Shown in pieces: positions 1 to 6,930 of a stretch of 14,610 nt of DNA. The stretch covers positions 1 through 14,610 of the forward strand of contig CAUZDT010000032.1 of the NCBI GenBank assembly GCA_963578705.1, given 5' to 3'. The notes under the pieces were generated by a model. It was not told where the DNA came from, did no database searches, and saw nothing but the letters and a program-made list of their open reading frames with translations. How positions within the stretch are numbered: position 1 is the stretch's first letter; each line of letters opens with the position of its first letter. Position numbers and translations under genes: made by a program. This DNA comes from UBA8886 sp963578705 (GTDB taxonomy: Archaea; Thermoplasmatota; Poseidoniia; MGIII; CG-Epi1).

Positions 1-11
1 GTTAGCTGCAT
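1..11 (-). CDS. Possible 5' end of a divergent gene (first codons only)
   Basis: A minus-strand ATG occupies 11-9 and is followed by codons for Q and L before the window ends. The sequence CTTTAA (minus strand, 36-41) is centred about 27 nt upstream of it, the same spacing seen for the other leaderless-type starts in this window. Nothing can be said about the product. The alternative is that this is a chance ATG in a promoter region. Confidence 0.3.
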
Positions 12-35
12 GTGCGCTCCCCCGCCCTCGCGCGC

Positions 36-41
36 TTAAAG
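36..41 (-). promoter_or_regulatory. Possible TATA box of the divergent left-edge gene
   Basis: CTTTAA on the minus strand lies about 27 nt upstream of a minus-strand ATG at 11. It sits in an imperfect palindrome (CGCTT-A-AAGCG), so it could also be read on the plus strand. Support is positional only. Confidence 0.3.
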
Positions 42-60
42 CGATTTGCACGCGCAACGG

Positions 61-66
61 TTTATA
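61..66 (+). promoter_or_regulatory. TATA box of the DUF454 gene
   Basis: TTTATA is an AT island in GC-rich DNA, centred about 26 nt upstream of the ATG at 90. This fits an archaeal promoter giving a leaderless or near-leaderless mRNA and supports the ATG at 90 over an in-frame upstream ATG at 12. Confidence 0.55.
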
Positions 67-89
67 CCTGCGCTAGCAGGGACGCGCCT

Positions 90-650
90 ATGGATTCCGG
101 CCTGAGGCTGGCGCACAACCGACTGGCGCGCTCCGTCTGGATGCTGCTCGGCCACGTTTGCGTCGCCATCGGCACCATCGGCGCGTATGTGCCGGGGCTG
201 CCGACGGTCTCGTTCTACGTGCTGGCGGCGGCGTTCTATGCACGTGGCTCGGAGAAGTTCTACAACTGGCTGCTGCACCACCCGGTCTTCGGCCGCTACG
301 TCCGCGACTACCGTGCCGGGCTGGGGATGCCGTTCCGCTCGAAGGTCTACACGATTGCGATGATGTGGGTCGCCGTCACCTACGCCGTCTACGCGCTGAC
401 GCGGCTGGGCGACCCGGGCTACGGGCAGGCAACGGTGCTGCTGGCGGGGGTCATCGGCGCCTGGTTCGTCGGCCTGCACATCCCGACGCAGCACACTGAC
501 CGAGAAGCGAACATGCGCTGGCTGCTGCGCATCCTGGGCGCCGCTTGCGCGGCGCTCTGCGTCATCGTGGCGTGGCTGACGGCCGAGCCGCTGCAACTGC
601 TGGCGCTGGTGGGGGCCGCGATTGCGGCCGGGCTCGCGGCAAGGGCTTAA
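90..650 (+). CDS. DUF454 (YbaN-like) membrane protein
   Basis: This 186-residue integral membrane protein has the DUF454 signature. A first hydrophobic segment (about 16-34) leads into GAYVPGLPT (31-39), then a second segment (39-50), the A-R-G-S motif (51-54) and the amphipathic run KFYNWLLHHPVFGRYVRDYR (56-75). The family pattern is LG-x-G-x-PxLPT ... FARSS ... FY-WL-HP-FG-Y-R. Further membrane segments lie near 85-104, 113-130 and 145-184. The biochemical role of DUF454 proteins is not established. The C-terminal pair of helices extends beyond the core domain. The ATG at 90 was chosen because a TATA box sits 26 nt upstream and because the residues encoded before it are unlike the family. 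The gene is followed 22 nt downstream by a methyltransferase gene, so the two may be co-transcribed. Confidence 0.8.
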   Translation: MDSGLRLAHNRLARSVWMLLGHVCVAIGTIGAYVPGLPTVSFYVLAAAFYARGSEKFYNWLLHHPVFGRYVRDYRAGLGMPFRSKVYTIAMMWVAVTYAVYALTRLGDPGYGQATVLLAGVIGAWFVGLHIPTQHTDREANMRWLLRILGAACAALCVIVAWLTAEPLQLLALVGAAIAAGLAARA

Positions 651-672
651 GTTGCTGGAGCGTTCCCCCGAC

Positions 673-1284
673 GTGGCAGCGCGCAAGGATACCAACGTCG
701 CCTACAAGATTTATGCGCCGGTTTACGACCACGTTTTCGCGCCCAGTTTCGCCGAGGGGCATACACGGATGGTCGAGGCACTCGACGCGCAGCCGGGCGA
801 GCGGGTGCTGGAAGTGGGGGTCGGCACCGGCATTTCGCTGCGCCACTACGTGGCCGGCGTCAGGATCGACGCGCTCGACTTCAGCGCGGCGATGCTGAAG
901 AAGGCGCAGAAGCGGCTCGACAAGGGCAAGATAGCCGCGGAGGTGACGCTGCACCAGATGGACGCACACAAACTGGAATTCGACGACGACACGTTCGACC
1001 ATGCGGTAGTGGCGCACGCGATTGCCGTCGTGGCGGAGCCGGAAGTGGTGCTGCGCGAGATGATACGCGTCACCCGGCCCGGCGGCAAGCTGGTGGTGGT
1101 CAACCATTACAAGAACGAACCGGGGAAGCTCTGGCGCGCGTGGAATCCGGTGCGACGGAAGCTGGGGCTGGGCGAGCACTTCGACCTTCCGGAGCTTGTG
1201 CAAGCGTGCGGGCTGGAAATCGTGCAGGACGAAATCGTCAACCGCATCAAGTCGCGACTGATTATAACGCGGCTGCCCGCCTAG
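673..1284 (+). CDS. Class I SAM-dependent methyltransferase, PmtA/UbiE-like
   Basis: This 203-residue cytoplasmic enzyme has a Rossmann methyltransferase fold. The N-terminus (YKIYAPVYDHVFAPSF, 11-26) resembles the start of phosphatidylethanolamine N-methyltransferases of the PmtA type. Motif I is EVGVGTG (47-53), the acidic end of strand 2 is D69, QMDAHKLEF (95-103) is the adenine-side motif, and RPGGKLVVVNHY (135-146) is the post-motif with strand 5. The substrate cannot be told from sequence; a lipid headgroup or quinone-like substrate is suggested by the best-looking relatives, and archaeal lipids make a polar headgroup amine plausible. Start choice is uncertain. GTG at 673 begins the conserved region closely; TTG at 652, just after the upstream stop, would add seven residues. 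A weak GGAG lies at 657-660. The stop overlaps that of the convergent peptidase gene. Confidence 0.82.
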   Translation: MAARKDTNVAYKIYAPVYDHVFAPSFAEGHTRMVEALDAQPGERVLEVGVGTGISLRHYVAGVRIDALDFSAAMLKKAQKRLDKGKIAAEVTLHQMDAHKLEFDDDTFDHAVVAHAIAVVAEPEVVLREMIRVTRPGGKLVVVNHYKNEPGKLWRAWNPVRRKLGLGEHFDLPELVQACGLEIVQDEIVNRIKSRLIITRLPA

Positions 1285-2750
1285 AGGGCGTGGCGCGCAA
1301 CGTGCAGGCCGTAGCTGCCGAGAATCTGCGGTGCGACCTGTAGCGACTCGGCGTTGATTTGCTCGATGGTATCATACGGCGTGTGGTATTCGGCCGAGCC
1401 CGAACCGTAGCCGGTGGCGGTCGTAAAGCCCTCCATCGCGAAAGTGCGGTGGTCGGACGGCCCCGCCTCGGCCGCGTAGCTGACCGGCGTCTGGTAGTCG
1501 GCCGCGAGGTCTGGGAAGCGCTCACGCCATAGTTCCATGACTTTCTCGATTTCCGCTTTCAGGTCGGGGTTGTTGACCTCGAACGGGATGCGGTCGCCGC
1601 TTTCACCGAGGTCGGCATGGGTCATGTCGAAGTTCAGGTAGAGCCGCAAGTCGCTCTGCAGAGTGGCCTCGTTCTGCAGGAAATAGCCATACGAGCCGAG
1701 CAGTCCCAGTTCCTCGGCACCCCATGTCGCGAAGCGCACAGTGTATTCCAGTTCGCCCGCCTGCGCGAACTGGCGCGCCATCTCGATGATTTCGGCGGTG
1801 CCGACGGTGTTGTCGACCGCGCCGACGCCGACGTAATGCGTGTCCATGTGCGCGCCGAGCATCACGATTTGCGACGACTTGCCGATTATGTCGCCAGTGA
1901 CGACACGCGTTTCGCGCAGCTCGATTACGACATTGATGTCCAAATCGACGAGCGCCGACTCGTCGTCGTCCCCTTCGGCAGCGTTAATCCAGTCCTGCAA
2001 TTGCTGGCCTGCCGTCTGGGAGAGCATCAGGTGCGGGATTAACTGGTCGGCATATTCTGGATACGCTTCGGGAAATGGGATCATGTGGCCGCGCGCGTCA
2101 GCCCCGTAGGACGCCTTGCCAATCGGCCAGTCGCGCCCTGCGTCGTAAATAAGCGAGGCCGCCGCGCCGTTGTCGAGCGCCTGCAGGTAGAGCTCGCTGT
2201 AGCTGAGCGCCCCGTCGTTAGCAACCAGCACCGCCCGGCCGGAGACCGCGCCGGCGGCGGAGTAGTTGGCGTCGTCGCCGTTGCCGACGAAGACCGCCTC
2301 TATGTCGGAGTCGTCGAGCGAGCCCGAGAAAGCGAGCACGGTGAAATCCTCGAGGTGCGACAGCTGCTGCTCGTCGCGGTCAATCGTGGCTCCCAGCAAC
2401 GGGTCGCGCTCCTCGCGGGCGATGGTCAGCTCCTGCGTCCCGACCGGCTCGTAGAGCGTCCACGGTACGGGGTGCACCGTGACGCGCGACAGCCCCGCCG
2501 CGGTAAACTGGCTGGCGACATATTCGGCGCCCAGCCGTTCCCCCTCGCCGCCGGCGAAGCGCGGACCGTTGGCAGTCAGCGCCTCGATATCCTTGTAGGC
2601 GCGCTGGTAGTCGAAGGCGATGAACTCCACCTCCGGCTCCCCGAACGGCCACCAAACCCAGGCGGCCGCGCCGCTGACGAGCAGCAGCAGCACCAGCGCT
2701 ACCGCGATAATGCGGCCGCGCGTCGTCTCGAGGCTGGAGGGAAATTGCAC
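1281..2750 (-). CDS. Membrane-anchored M28 family zinc metallopeptidase with PA domain
   Basis: This 489-residue protein is a probable ectoenzyme. It has a short basic N-terminus, one hydrophobic anchor or uncleaved signal (14-32, followed by WVWWPFG) and then an extracytoplasmic part. A PA-like domain covers roughly 135-215, inserted before the catalytic core. The M28 metal site is complete: HMD (H301, D303), bridging D313 in VDN, the EE pair E346/E347 in TWGAEELGLLG, D375 in NFDMTH, and H456 in YHTPYDTIEQI. The conserved S-D-H (432-434) is also present. Family members are aminopeptidases or carboxypeptidases using two zinc ions; substrate preference is not readable here. GTG at 2750 was chosen because it gives a normal anchor and lies about 24 nt below a TATA-like element. 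Longer in-frame starts would run into the divergent regulator gene. The role is likely peptide scavenging at the cell surface. Confidence 0.88.
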   Translation of the reverse strand: MQFPSSLETTRGRIIAVALVLLLLVSGAAAWVWWPFGEPEVEFIAFDYQRAYKDIEALTANGPRFAGGEGERLGAEYVASQFTAAGLSRVTVHPVPWTLYEPVGTQELTIAREERDPLLGATIDRDEQQLSHLEDFTVLAFSGSLDDSDIEAVFVGNGDDANYSAAGAVSGRAVLVANDGALSYSELYLQALDNGAAASLIYDAGRDWPIGKASYGADARGHMIPFPEAYPEYADQLIPHLMLSQTAGQQLQDWINAAEGDDDESALVDLDINVVIELRETRVVTGDIIGKSSQIVMLGAHMDTHYVGVGAVDNTVGTAEIIEMARQFAQAGELEYTVRFATWGAEELGLLGSYGYFLQNEATLQSDLRLYLNFDMTHADLGESGDRIPFEVNNPDLKAEIEKVMELWRERFPDLAADYQTPVSYAAEAGPSDHRTFAMEGFTTATGYGSGSAEYHTPYDTIEQINAESLQVAPQILGSYGLHVARHAL

Positions 2751-2771
2751 GAGGCGCCAGCGTGGCGCGCT

Positions 2772-2777
2772 AATAAG
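2772..2777 (-). promoter_or_regulatory. TATA-like element of the M28 peptidase gene
   Basis: CTTATT on the minus strand is centred about 24-25 nt upstream of the GTG at 2750. It shares a 64-bp divergent promoter region with the regulator gene, so the DtxR-like protein could control both directions. No clear operator palindrome was found in it by eye. Confidence 0.4.
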
Positions 2778-2786
2778 CGCAATCCG

Positions 2787-2792
2787 CTTATA
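2787..2792 (+). promoter_or_regulatory. TATA box of the regulator-alkB-like operon
   Basis: CTTATA is centred about 25-26 nt upstream of the ATG at 2815. That spacing matches the other starts in the window and favours ATG 2815 over the ATG at 2809. Confidence 0.5.
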
Positions 2793-2814
2793 CGCAGCAC
2801 GCAAGGGGATGGCG

Positions 2815-3465
2815 ATGGTTTCCGAGAGTGCCGAGATGATGCTCAAGCACATCCACTCGCTATCCGCCACGGGCGACCGCGTGCGCACCACCGACCTGGC
2901 GCAACAAACCGGGCTGACGCCCGCGACCGTCACCGAGATGGTGCAGCGGCTCGGCAGCGAAGGATTTCTCGACTACCAGCCCTACCACGGCGTGCTGCTG
3001 ACCAACGATGGCTTGCAGGTTGCGGCCGAGATGGAGCACCGCTTTGACCTGCTGCAACGCTTCCTGGTCGAAGTGCTGGGGGTTGAGCAGGGCGAAGCCG
3101 ATACGGTCGCGTGCCGCATGGAGCACATCCTGACGCGCGACATCGAGACGCGACTCTGCAACCTGCTCGGCATCTCGCCTCACGACCCCGAAGCGGCAGT
3201 CTGCCAGAAACTGAACCGCGACTGCGAAGGCTGCGCGCACCCGTCGGTGACGCCGCTCTCGCGACTCGGCGCGGGCGACGAAGCACGTGTGCGCGCCATC
3301 CTCGACTCGGCCGACATGACGGTCTCGCTGGCGGGCGCCGGACTCAAGCCCGGCGCGACGGTAAAAGTGGTCGCAACCAGCGACGGCGGCTGGTCGCTGG
3401 CGACCCCGCAAGGCGAGCTGTCGGTCGACGAGCAACTCGCGCAGCGCATTATCCTGGACCGCTGA
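2815..3465 (+). CDS. DtxR/IdeR-family metal-dependent transcriptional regulator with FeoA-like domain
   Basis: This 216-residue DNA-binding protein has a winged helix (about 1-62; recognition helix near TPATVTEMVQRLGSEGF, 35-51), a metal-binding and dimerisation domain (about 65-125) and a C-terminal SH3/FeoA-like domain (about 145-215). The metal site keeps H75 and the C-x2-E-H group (C100, E103, H104). A Cys rather than Glu at position 100 resembles iron-responsive DtxR/IdeR more than manganese-responsive MntR. The positions matching DtxR E83 and H98 appear to be Leu and Asp, so the ancillary site is altered. The linker holds C130, C137 and C140, which could bind metal. It probably represses transcription when Fe(II) is bound. 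The downstream AlkB-like gene overlaps it by one base (TGATG), so the two are co-transcribed and probably translationally coupled. ATG 2809 is an alternative start. Confidence 0.85.
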   Translation: MVSESAEMMLKHIHSLSATGDRVRTTDLAQQTGLTPATVTEMVQRLGSEGFLDYQPYHGVLLTNDGLQVAAEMEHRFDLLQRFLVEVLGVEQGEADTVACRMEHILTRDIETRLCNLLGISPHDPEAAVCQKLNRDCEGCAHPSVTPLSRLGAGDEARVRAILDSADMTVSLAGAGLKPGATVKVVATSDGGWSLATPQGELSVDEQLAQRIILDR

Positions 3466-4436
3466 TGCGGCCGCAGTATCTCCTGAGCCTGCTGCTGCCG
3501 CTGGTCGCCATCGCCGGCAACCTCGGCTACGCGTGGCCGGGCGCCGGAATCGTGCTGGCGCTGGTCGCCTATCCGCTGCTCGACCTGCTGCTGGGCGAGA
3601 GCAAGGCGCCGCCGCCCACGGCGGCGTCACCGCATTTCTTCGACGCGATACTTTACGCGCACGTCGCGCTCCAGTTCGCCGCAGTCGGCAGCCTGCTCTG
3701 GCTCGCCAGCGGCACGGGGGCGCTGACCCTCGAGCTGGCGCTGGCGACCGGCTCGACCGGCATCAGCTCGGGCATTTCGGGCATCGTCGTCGCGCACGAG
3801 CTGGTCCACCGGCCGCGTCGCTGGGAGCGCGCGCTCGCGCGGGCGCTGCTCTGGAGCGTCAGTTACCTGCACTTCGAGACCGAGCATGTCCACGGGCACC
3901 ACCGCACTGTCGGCACTGACGCCGACCCCGCCTCGGCGCCCGCCGCGATGGGGCTCTGGTGGTTCGTGCTGCGCACCGTCCCGGGGCAGTTCGCGAGCGC
4001 CTGGCGGATTGCCGCGCAGCGCAGCGGCTCCGGCTGGCGACACACGGCCGCGGCGGGGCTGCTGGTGAGCGTCGCGACGCTCGCAGCCATCGGGGCACTG
4101 CTCGGGCCGGTTGCCGCCGCGCTCTTCGCCGCGCAGTCGCTCGTCGCCATCGAGCTGCTCGAATACGTCAACTACGTCCGCCACTGGGGGCTGCGGCGGC
4201 AGCCGGGCGAGCGTGTCGCGGCGCACCACTCGTGGCAGTCGGACGCCCGCCTCAGCCGCTGGGTGCTGGTCGAGCTTACACGGCACCCCGAGCACCACCT
4301 CACTGCCTCGCGGCCCTACCACCAGTTGCGGTCGCTGCCCGACGCGCCGCAGCTGCCAACCGGCTACTTCGGCTGCTTCTGGCTGGCGCTGCTGCCACCG
4401 GTCTGGAAGCGGGTTATGATGCCACGCCTGCCTTAA
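3465..4436 (+). CDS. AlkB-like integral-membrane di-iron monooxygenase/hydroxylase
   Basis: This 323-residue membrane protein has all the histidine boxes of the alkane 1-monooxygenase (AlkB/XylM) branch of the fatty-acid hydroxylase superfamily. They are HELVH (111-115), EHVHGHH (140-146) and LTRHPEHH (271-278), plus NYVRHWGL (236-243), matching the AlkB NYxEHYGL signature with Arg for Glu. AlkB-specific context also matches: DPAS after box 2 (154-157), HHSWQSD before box 3, and LPTGYFGCFWLALLPPVWKRVM near the C-terminus (split at 297-318). Hydrophobic segments lie near 5-22, 26-43, 62-82, 88-110, 195-215 and 216-232. The family oxidises terminal C-H bonds of alkanes or alkyl chains with O2 and electrons from rubredoxin or ferredoxin; no such electron carrier is in the window. 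At 323 residues it is shorter than typical AlkB (about 400). The substrate could equally be a lipid or other alkyl compound. It is TGATG-coupled to the regulator. Family assignment is strong, substrate unknown. Confidence 0.87.
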   Translation: MRPQYLLSLLLPLVAIAGNLGYAWPGAGIVLALVAYPLLDLLLGESKAPPPTAASPHFFDAILYAHVALQFAAVGSLLWLASGTGALTLELALATGSTGISSGISGIVVAHELVHRPRRWERALARALLWSVSYLHFETEHVHGHHRTVGTDADPASAPAAMGLWWFVLRTVPGQFASAWRIAAQRSGSGWRHTAAAGLLVSVATLAAIGALLGPVAAALFAAQSLVAIELLEYVNYVRHWGLRRQPGERVAAHHSWQSDARLSRWVLVELTRHPEHHLTASRPYHQLRSLPDAPQLPTGYFGCFWLALLPPVWKRVMMPRLP

Positions 4437-4446
4437 ATATCGGTCA

Positions 4447-5451
4447 TCAGAGAAGTTCGGGGTGGTCACGCACCCATTCCAGCGTGTCGCGAACGGTCTG
4501 CCGGATGGGGCGCGGGCGCCATCCCAGCTCGCGGCGAGCCTTGCTCGTATCGTAACTGGTCGGCTTGCCCAGGTATTCGCGCACGGTTTCCGGCGTCAGC
4601 CGCGGCTCGCGCCCAAACCAGCTGCGGAACTGCTCGAGCCGCGCCAGCGCGCGCACCTGCCAGAGCGCCGCTTGGCGGGTCGGCACCGCAATTGTGGGGT
4701 CGATGTCGCACACCAGCGCGACCAGCTCGGCGGCCGGCAGGCACTCAGTGCAGAGAATGTGGCGGCCACGCGCCTGCCGCGTTTCGTAGGCGAGCACGTG
4801 CCCCAGCGCGACGTCGCGCGCGTCGACCAGCCCGTAGGTGATGGGCGGAATGCGGCGCAGCTCGCCGCGCAGCAGCATGCGATACGGCGCGGTCGAAGGC
4901 GTGTGACGGTGGAAGTCGGGGCCGATGACTGCCGTCGGGTTGATGACCAGCAGGTCGAGCCCGCTCTCCTCGGCGAAGGCCCAGGCACGGTGCTCCGCCT
5001 CCGTTTTAGCGTAGGAGTAGGGATGGCGCGACGCGTCGTTCCAGTCCGCTTCGCTAAGCGGCGCGCCATCCGGTCCCGCCCGGCCGACGGCGGCGGTCGA
5101 CGACGTGAAGATCACGCGCCCGACGCCCGCCGCGTGCGCAGCGCGCAGCGCATTGATGCCGCCGGTTATCGAAGGCTCAATGATTTCGCTCTGCGGGTCG
5201 CGCGCCCAGCTGCGGTAGACTGCGGCGACCTGGAACAGCCCGTCGCGCCCCTCCATCACCGGCGCGAGCGTCTCCGAATGCATCAGGTCCGCCTGCGCGA
5301 TTTCGACGCCGAGCGCCTCGAGATGTGCCGTTTTAGCGGGGTCGCTGGCGTCGCGCACCGTCGCGCGCACGTCGTAACCGCGCGCGACCAGCAGCTTCAC
5401 GATTGAGTATCCAACATGGCCATTAGCACCAGTGACGACTACGCGCTTCAT
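4447..5451 (-). CDS. NAD(P)-dependent extended SDR (epimerase/dihydroflavonol reductase-like)
   Basis: This 334-residue cytoplasmic oxidoreductase has a Rossmann fold. The nucleotide-binding motif TGANGHVG (7-14) has the G-x2-G-x2-G of extended SDRs. R33 after strand 2 would fit NADP preference. The catalytic Ser lies in FTSSTAAVG (115-123) and the Y-x3-K pair is Y145/K149. NPTAVIGPDF (near 175-185) is the usual substrate-loop entry. The C-terminus (KPTSYDTSKARRELGWRPRP) is the common end of the dihydroflavonol-4-reductase/3-beta-HSD-like group. The substrate is unknown; sugar-nucleotide, steroid-like or aldehyde/ketone reduction are all possible. Its ATG overlaps the stop of the oligoribonuclease gene (ATGA), placing it last in the ZIP-orn-SDR operon. 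It converges on the AlkB-like gene with a gap of only 10 bp. Confidence 0.85.
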   Translation of the reverse strand: MKRVVVTGANGHVGYSIVKLLVARGYDVRATVRDASDPAKTAHLEALGVEIAQADLMHSETLAPVMEGRDGLFQVAAVYRSWARDPQSEIIEPSITGGINALRAAHAAGVGRVIFTSSTAAVGRAGPDGAPLSEADWNDASRHPYSYAKTEAEHRAWAFAEESGLDLLVINPTAVIGPDFHRHTPSTAPYRMLLRGELRRIPPITYGLVDARDVALGHVLAYETRQARGRHILCTECLPAAELVALVCDIDPTIAVPTRQAALWQVRALARLEQFRSWFGREPRLTPETVREYLGKPTSYDTSKARRELGWRPRPIRQTVRDTLEWVRDHPELL

Positions 5452-6002
5452 TCTACCTCTGGCGCTTGCATGAACTGTGCGCGGTAGAACTTCAGCTCGG
5501 CAATTGACTCCAGGATGTCACCCCGTGCGCGGTGAGTCTCGAGCTTAGGCAGCGCCTGCTTCATCGCCTCTGGATACCAGCGCCACGCCAGCTCCTTGAC
5601 ACTCGAAACGTCAACGACACGATAGTGACAGCGGTTCTCCAGCTTTGGCATCTGCACTTCCAGGAATCGCCGATCTGTGCCAATAGAGTTGCCGCACATT
5701 GGCGGCCGGTAATCTTGTGGCAGGTGCGAATCGATGAAACTCAGTGTCTGTTCCTCCGCTTCCGCCAGTGTAAGCTCCGAAGCGCGAATTTCGTCGAGCA
5801 GTCCCGAGCGCTGATGCATCTCGTGGACGTAGTCTCCCATACGCTCCAACCACCCCTCGTGCGCATGCACTACCAGGTCCGGCCCCTCCGCTATTACCTC
5901 TAGATGTGCATCAGTGATGACAGTCGCAATCTCGACGATATCGTGGTAACTTGAATCGAGCCCCGTCATTTCCAAATCCAGCCACAAAAGTTCTCCGGCC
6001 AT
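5448..6002 (-). CDS. orn: Oligoribonuclease (DEDDh 3'-5' exoribonuclease)
   Basis: This 184-residue protein matches bacterial/mitochondrial oligoribonuclease along its whole length. The DEDDh residues are all visible, numbered from the ATG at 6002: D9 and E11 in LWLDLEMTGLD, D110 in CGNSIGTDRRFL, H157, and D162 in the segment RGDILESIAELKFYR. The H-x4-D spacing is that of the DEDDh group. Orn degrades 2-5 nt RNAs left by other RNases and, in bacteria, pGpG. The ATG at 6002 is preferred over TTG at 6008. The gene follows the ZIP gene by 14 nt and overlaps the SDR start by 4 nt. Its GC content (about 55%) is well below that of the surrounding genes. In my knowledge Orn is mainly bacterial and eukaryotic, so its presence in an archaeon hints at transfer. 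Confidence 0.92.
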   Translation of the reverse strand: MAGELLWLDLEMTGLDSSYHDIVEIATVITDAHLEVIAEGPDLVVHAHEGWLERMGDYVHEMHQRSGLLDEIRASELTLAEAEEQTLSFIDSHLPQDYRPPMCGNSIGTDRRFLEVQMPKLENRCHYRVVDVSSVKELAWRWYPEAMKQALPKLETHRARGDILESIAELKFYRAQFMQAPEVE

Positions 6003-6016
6003 ATCCAACCTAAATT

Positions 6017-6823
6017 CTAGCCACTAAACGCGACATCAAGTACCATCATAACAGAGAAACCGAACATCACACCCATTGTGGCTATGTCTCCATGACCTCC
6101 TCGATGTGCCTCAGGCACTATTTCTTCGACCACCACAAAAATCATCGCGCCAGCAGCAAATGCGAGTGCGTATGGGAGGAGGGGGTCCATATACACCACC
6201 ACGGCAGCACCCAGAACTGCGGCAATTGGTTCCACCAGAGCAGATAGCTGGCCCCACCAGAAGCTCTTTTGCCTTGAAAGACCCTCTCTCCTTAGAGGTA
6301 GGGAAACTGCAGCTCCCTCTGGAAAGTTCTGTAAGCCTATGCCTATTGCCAAGGCAACGGCGGCACCAAAACTGTCTCCTGTGGCTGCTGCACCAAATGC
6401 AACGCCAACTGCCAGTCCCTCCGGTATATTGTGAAGCGTAATTGCTGAAACAAGAAGCATGCTCCTGTGCCATGAGGTCTTAATTCCCTCAGTTTCTTCA
6501 GGAGGCGCCCCTGGATGAAGGTGGGGAAGAAACTTGTCGATTATTCGCATGCCAACGCCTCCAAGCAGGAAACCAATCAGTACGGGAAGGATACCATTCA
6601 GAAACTGGCTGTCCGAGTGTTCAATCGCCGGCGCCAGCAATGACCAGAAACTGGCCGCAATCATTACGCCTGCCGCAAAACCCAGCATCGCGTCCAGAAT
6701 CTTCCTGTCTACCTCCTTGAAAAAGAAGACTAGTCCGGCACCAGCGGCAGTCATGCCCCAGGTGAAAAGTCCGGCAGCGAACGCTTGTTGAACCGGATGC
6801 CATCCTTCCAGAAATTCGAACAC
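6017..6823 (-). CDS. ZIP family divalent metal transporter (GufA-like)
   Basis: This 268-residue membrane protein has the eight-helix ZIP layout. The metal-site helices are TM4 with HNIPEGLAVG (131-140) and TM5 with QNFPEGAAV (165-173). A further acidic helix near VVVEEIVPEAH (230-240) follows. A short His-containing cytoplasmic loop (HLHPGAPPEE, 101-110) lies between TM3 and TM4. The PEG motif in both TM4 and TM5 resembles the GufA-type prokaryotic ZIPs that import Zn(II), Fe(II) or Mn(II). It starts with GTG at 6823, about 28 nt below a TATA-like element. It leads a probable three-gene operon with orn and the SDR gene. GC content is about 54%, with codon choice less GC-biased than the neighbours, as in orn. 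Confidence 0.92.
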   Translation of the reverse strand: MFEFLEGWHPVQQAFAAGLFTWGMTAAGAGLVFFFKEVDRKILDAMLGFAAGVMIAASFWSLLAPAIEHSDSQFLNGILPVLIGFLLGGVGMRIIDKFLPHLHPGAPPEETEGIKTSWHRSMLLVSAITLHNIPEGLAVGVAFGAAATGDSFGAAVALAIGIGLQNFPEGAAVSLPLRREGLSRQKSFWWGQLSALVEPIAAVLGAAVVVYMDPLLPYALAFAAGAMIFVVVEEIVPEAHRGGHGDIATMGVMFGFSVMMVLDVAFSG

Positions 6824-6848
6824 TATCTCAGGGCTATTTTAGAGGCTT

Positions 6849-6854
6849 ATTTAG
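6849..6854 (-). promoter_or_regulatory. TATA box of the ZIP-orn-SDR operon
   Basis: TAAATA on the minus strand is centred about 28 nt upstream of the GTG at 6823. A second AT element (TAAAAT, 6836-6841) lies closer to the start. This promoter is back-to-back with that of the RND gene. Confidence 0.45.
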
Positions 6855-6902
6855 TCTTGCCTCATCTCTGCGGGAACTACGGAAAACCAGCCTGCCCACT
6901 AG

Positions 6903-6908
6903 TTATTA
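6903..6908 (+). promoter_or_regulatory. TATA-like box of the RND exporter gene
   Basis: TTATTA is centred about 25-26 nt upstream of the ATG at 6931. This supports ATG 6931 rather than the in-frame ATG at 6958. Confidence 0.5.
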
Positions 6909-6930
6909 TCCACCTGTCGGTCGCCGGCCG

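Noticed and set aside
36..695. Long antisense open frame opposite the DUF454 gene
   Set aside because: It is a GC-driven shadow with low-complexity Arg/Gln-rich translation. The plus strand has a recognisable family and a promoter.
2620..2814. Longer N-terminus for the DtxR-like regulator
   Set aside because: It would overlap the divergent peptidase gene and its promoter, and the winged-helix domain starts right after ATG 2815.
3111..3464. Longer N-terminus for the AlkB-like protein
   Set aside because: It lies out of frame inside the regulator gene. The TGATG start at 3465 gives a natural membrane N-terminus.
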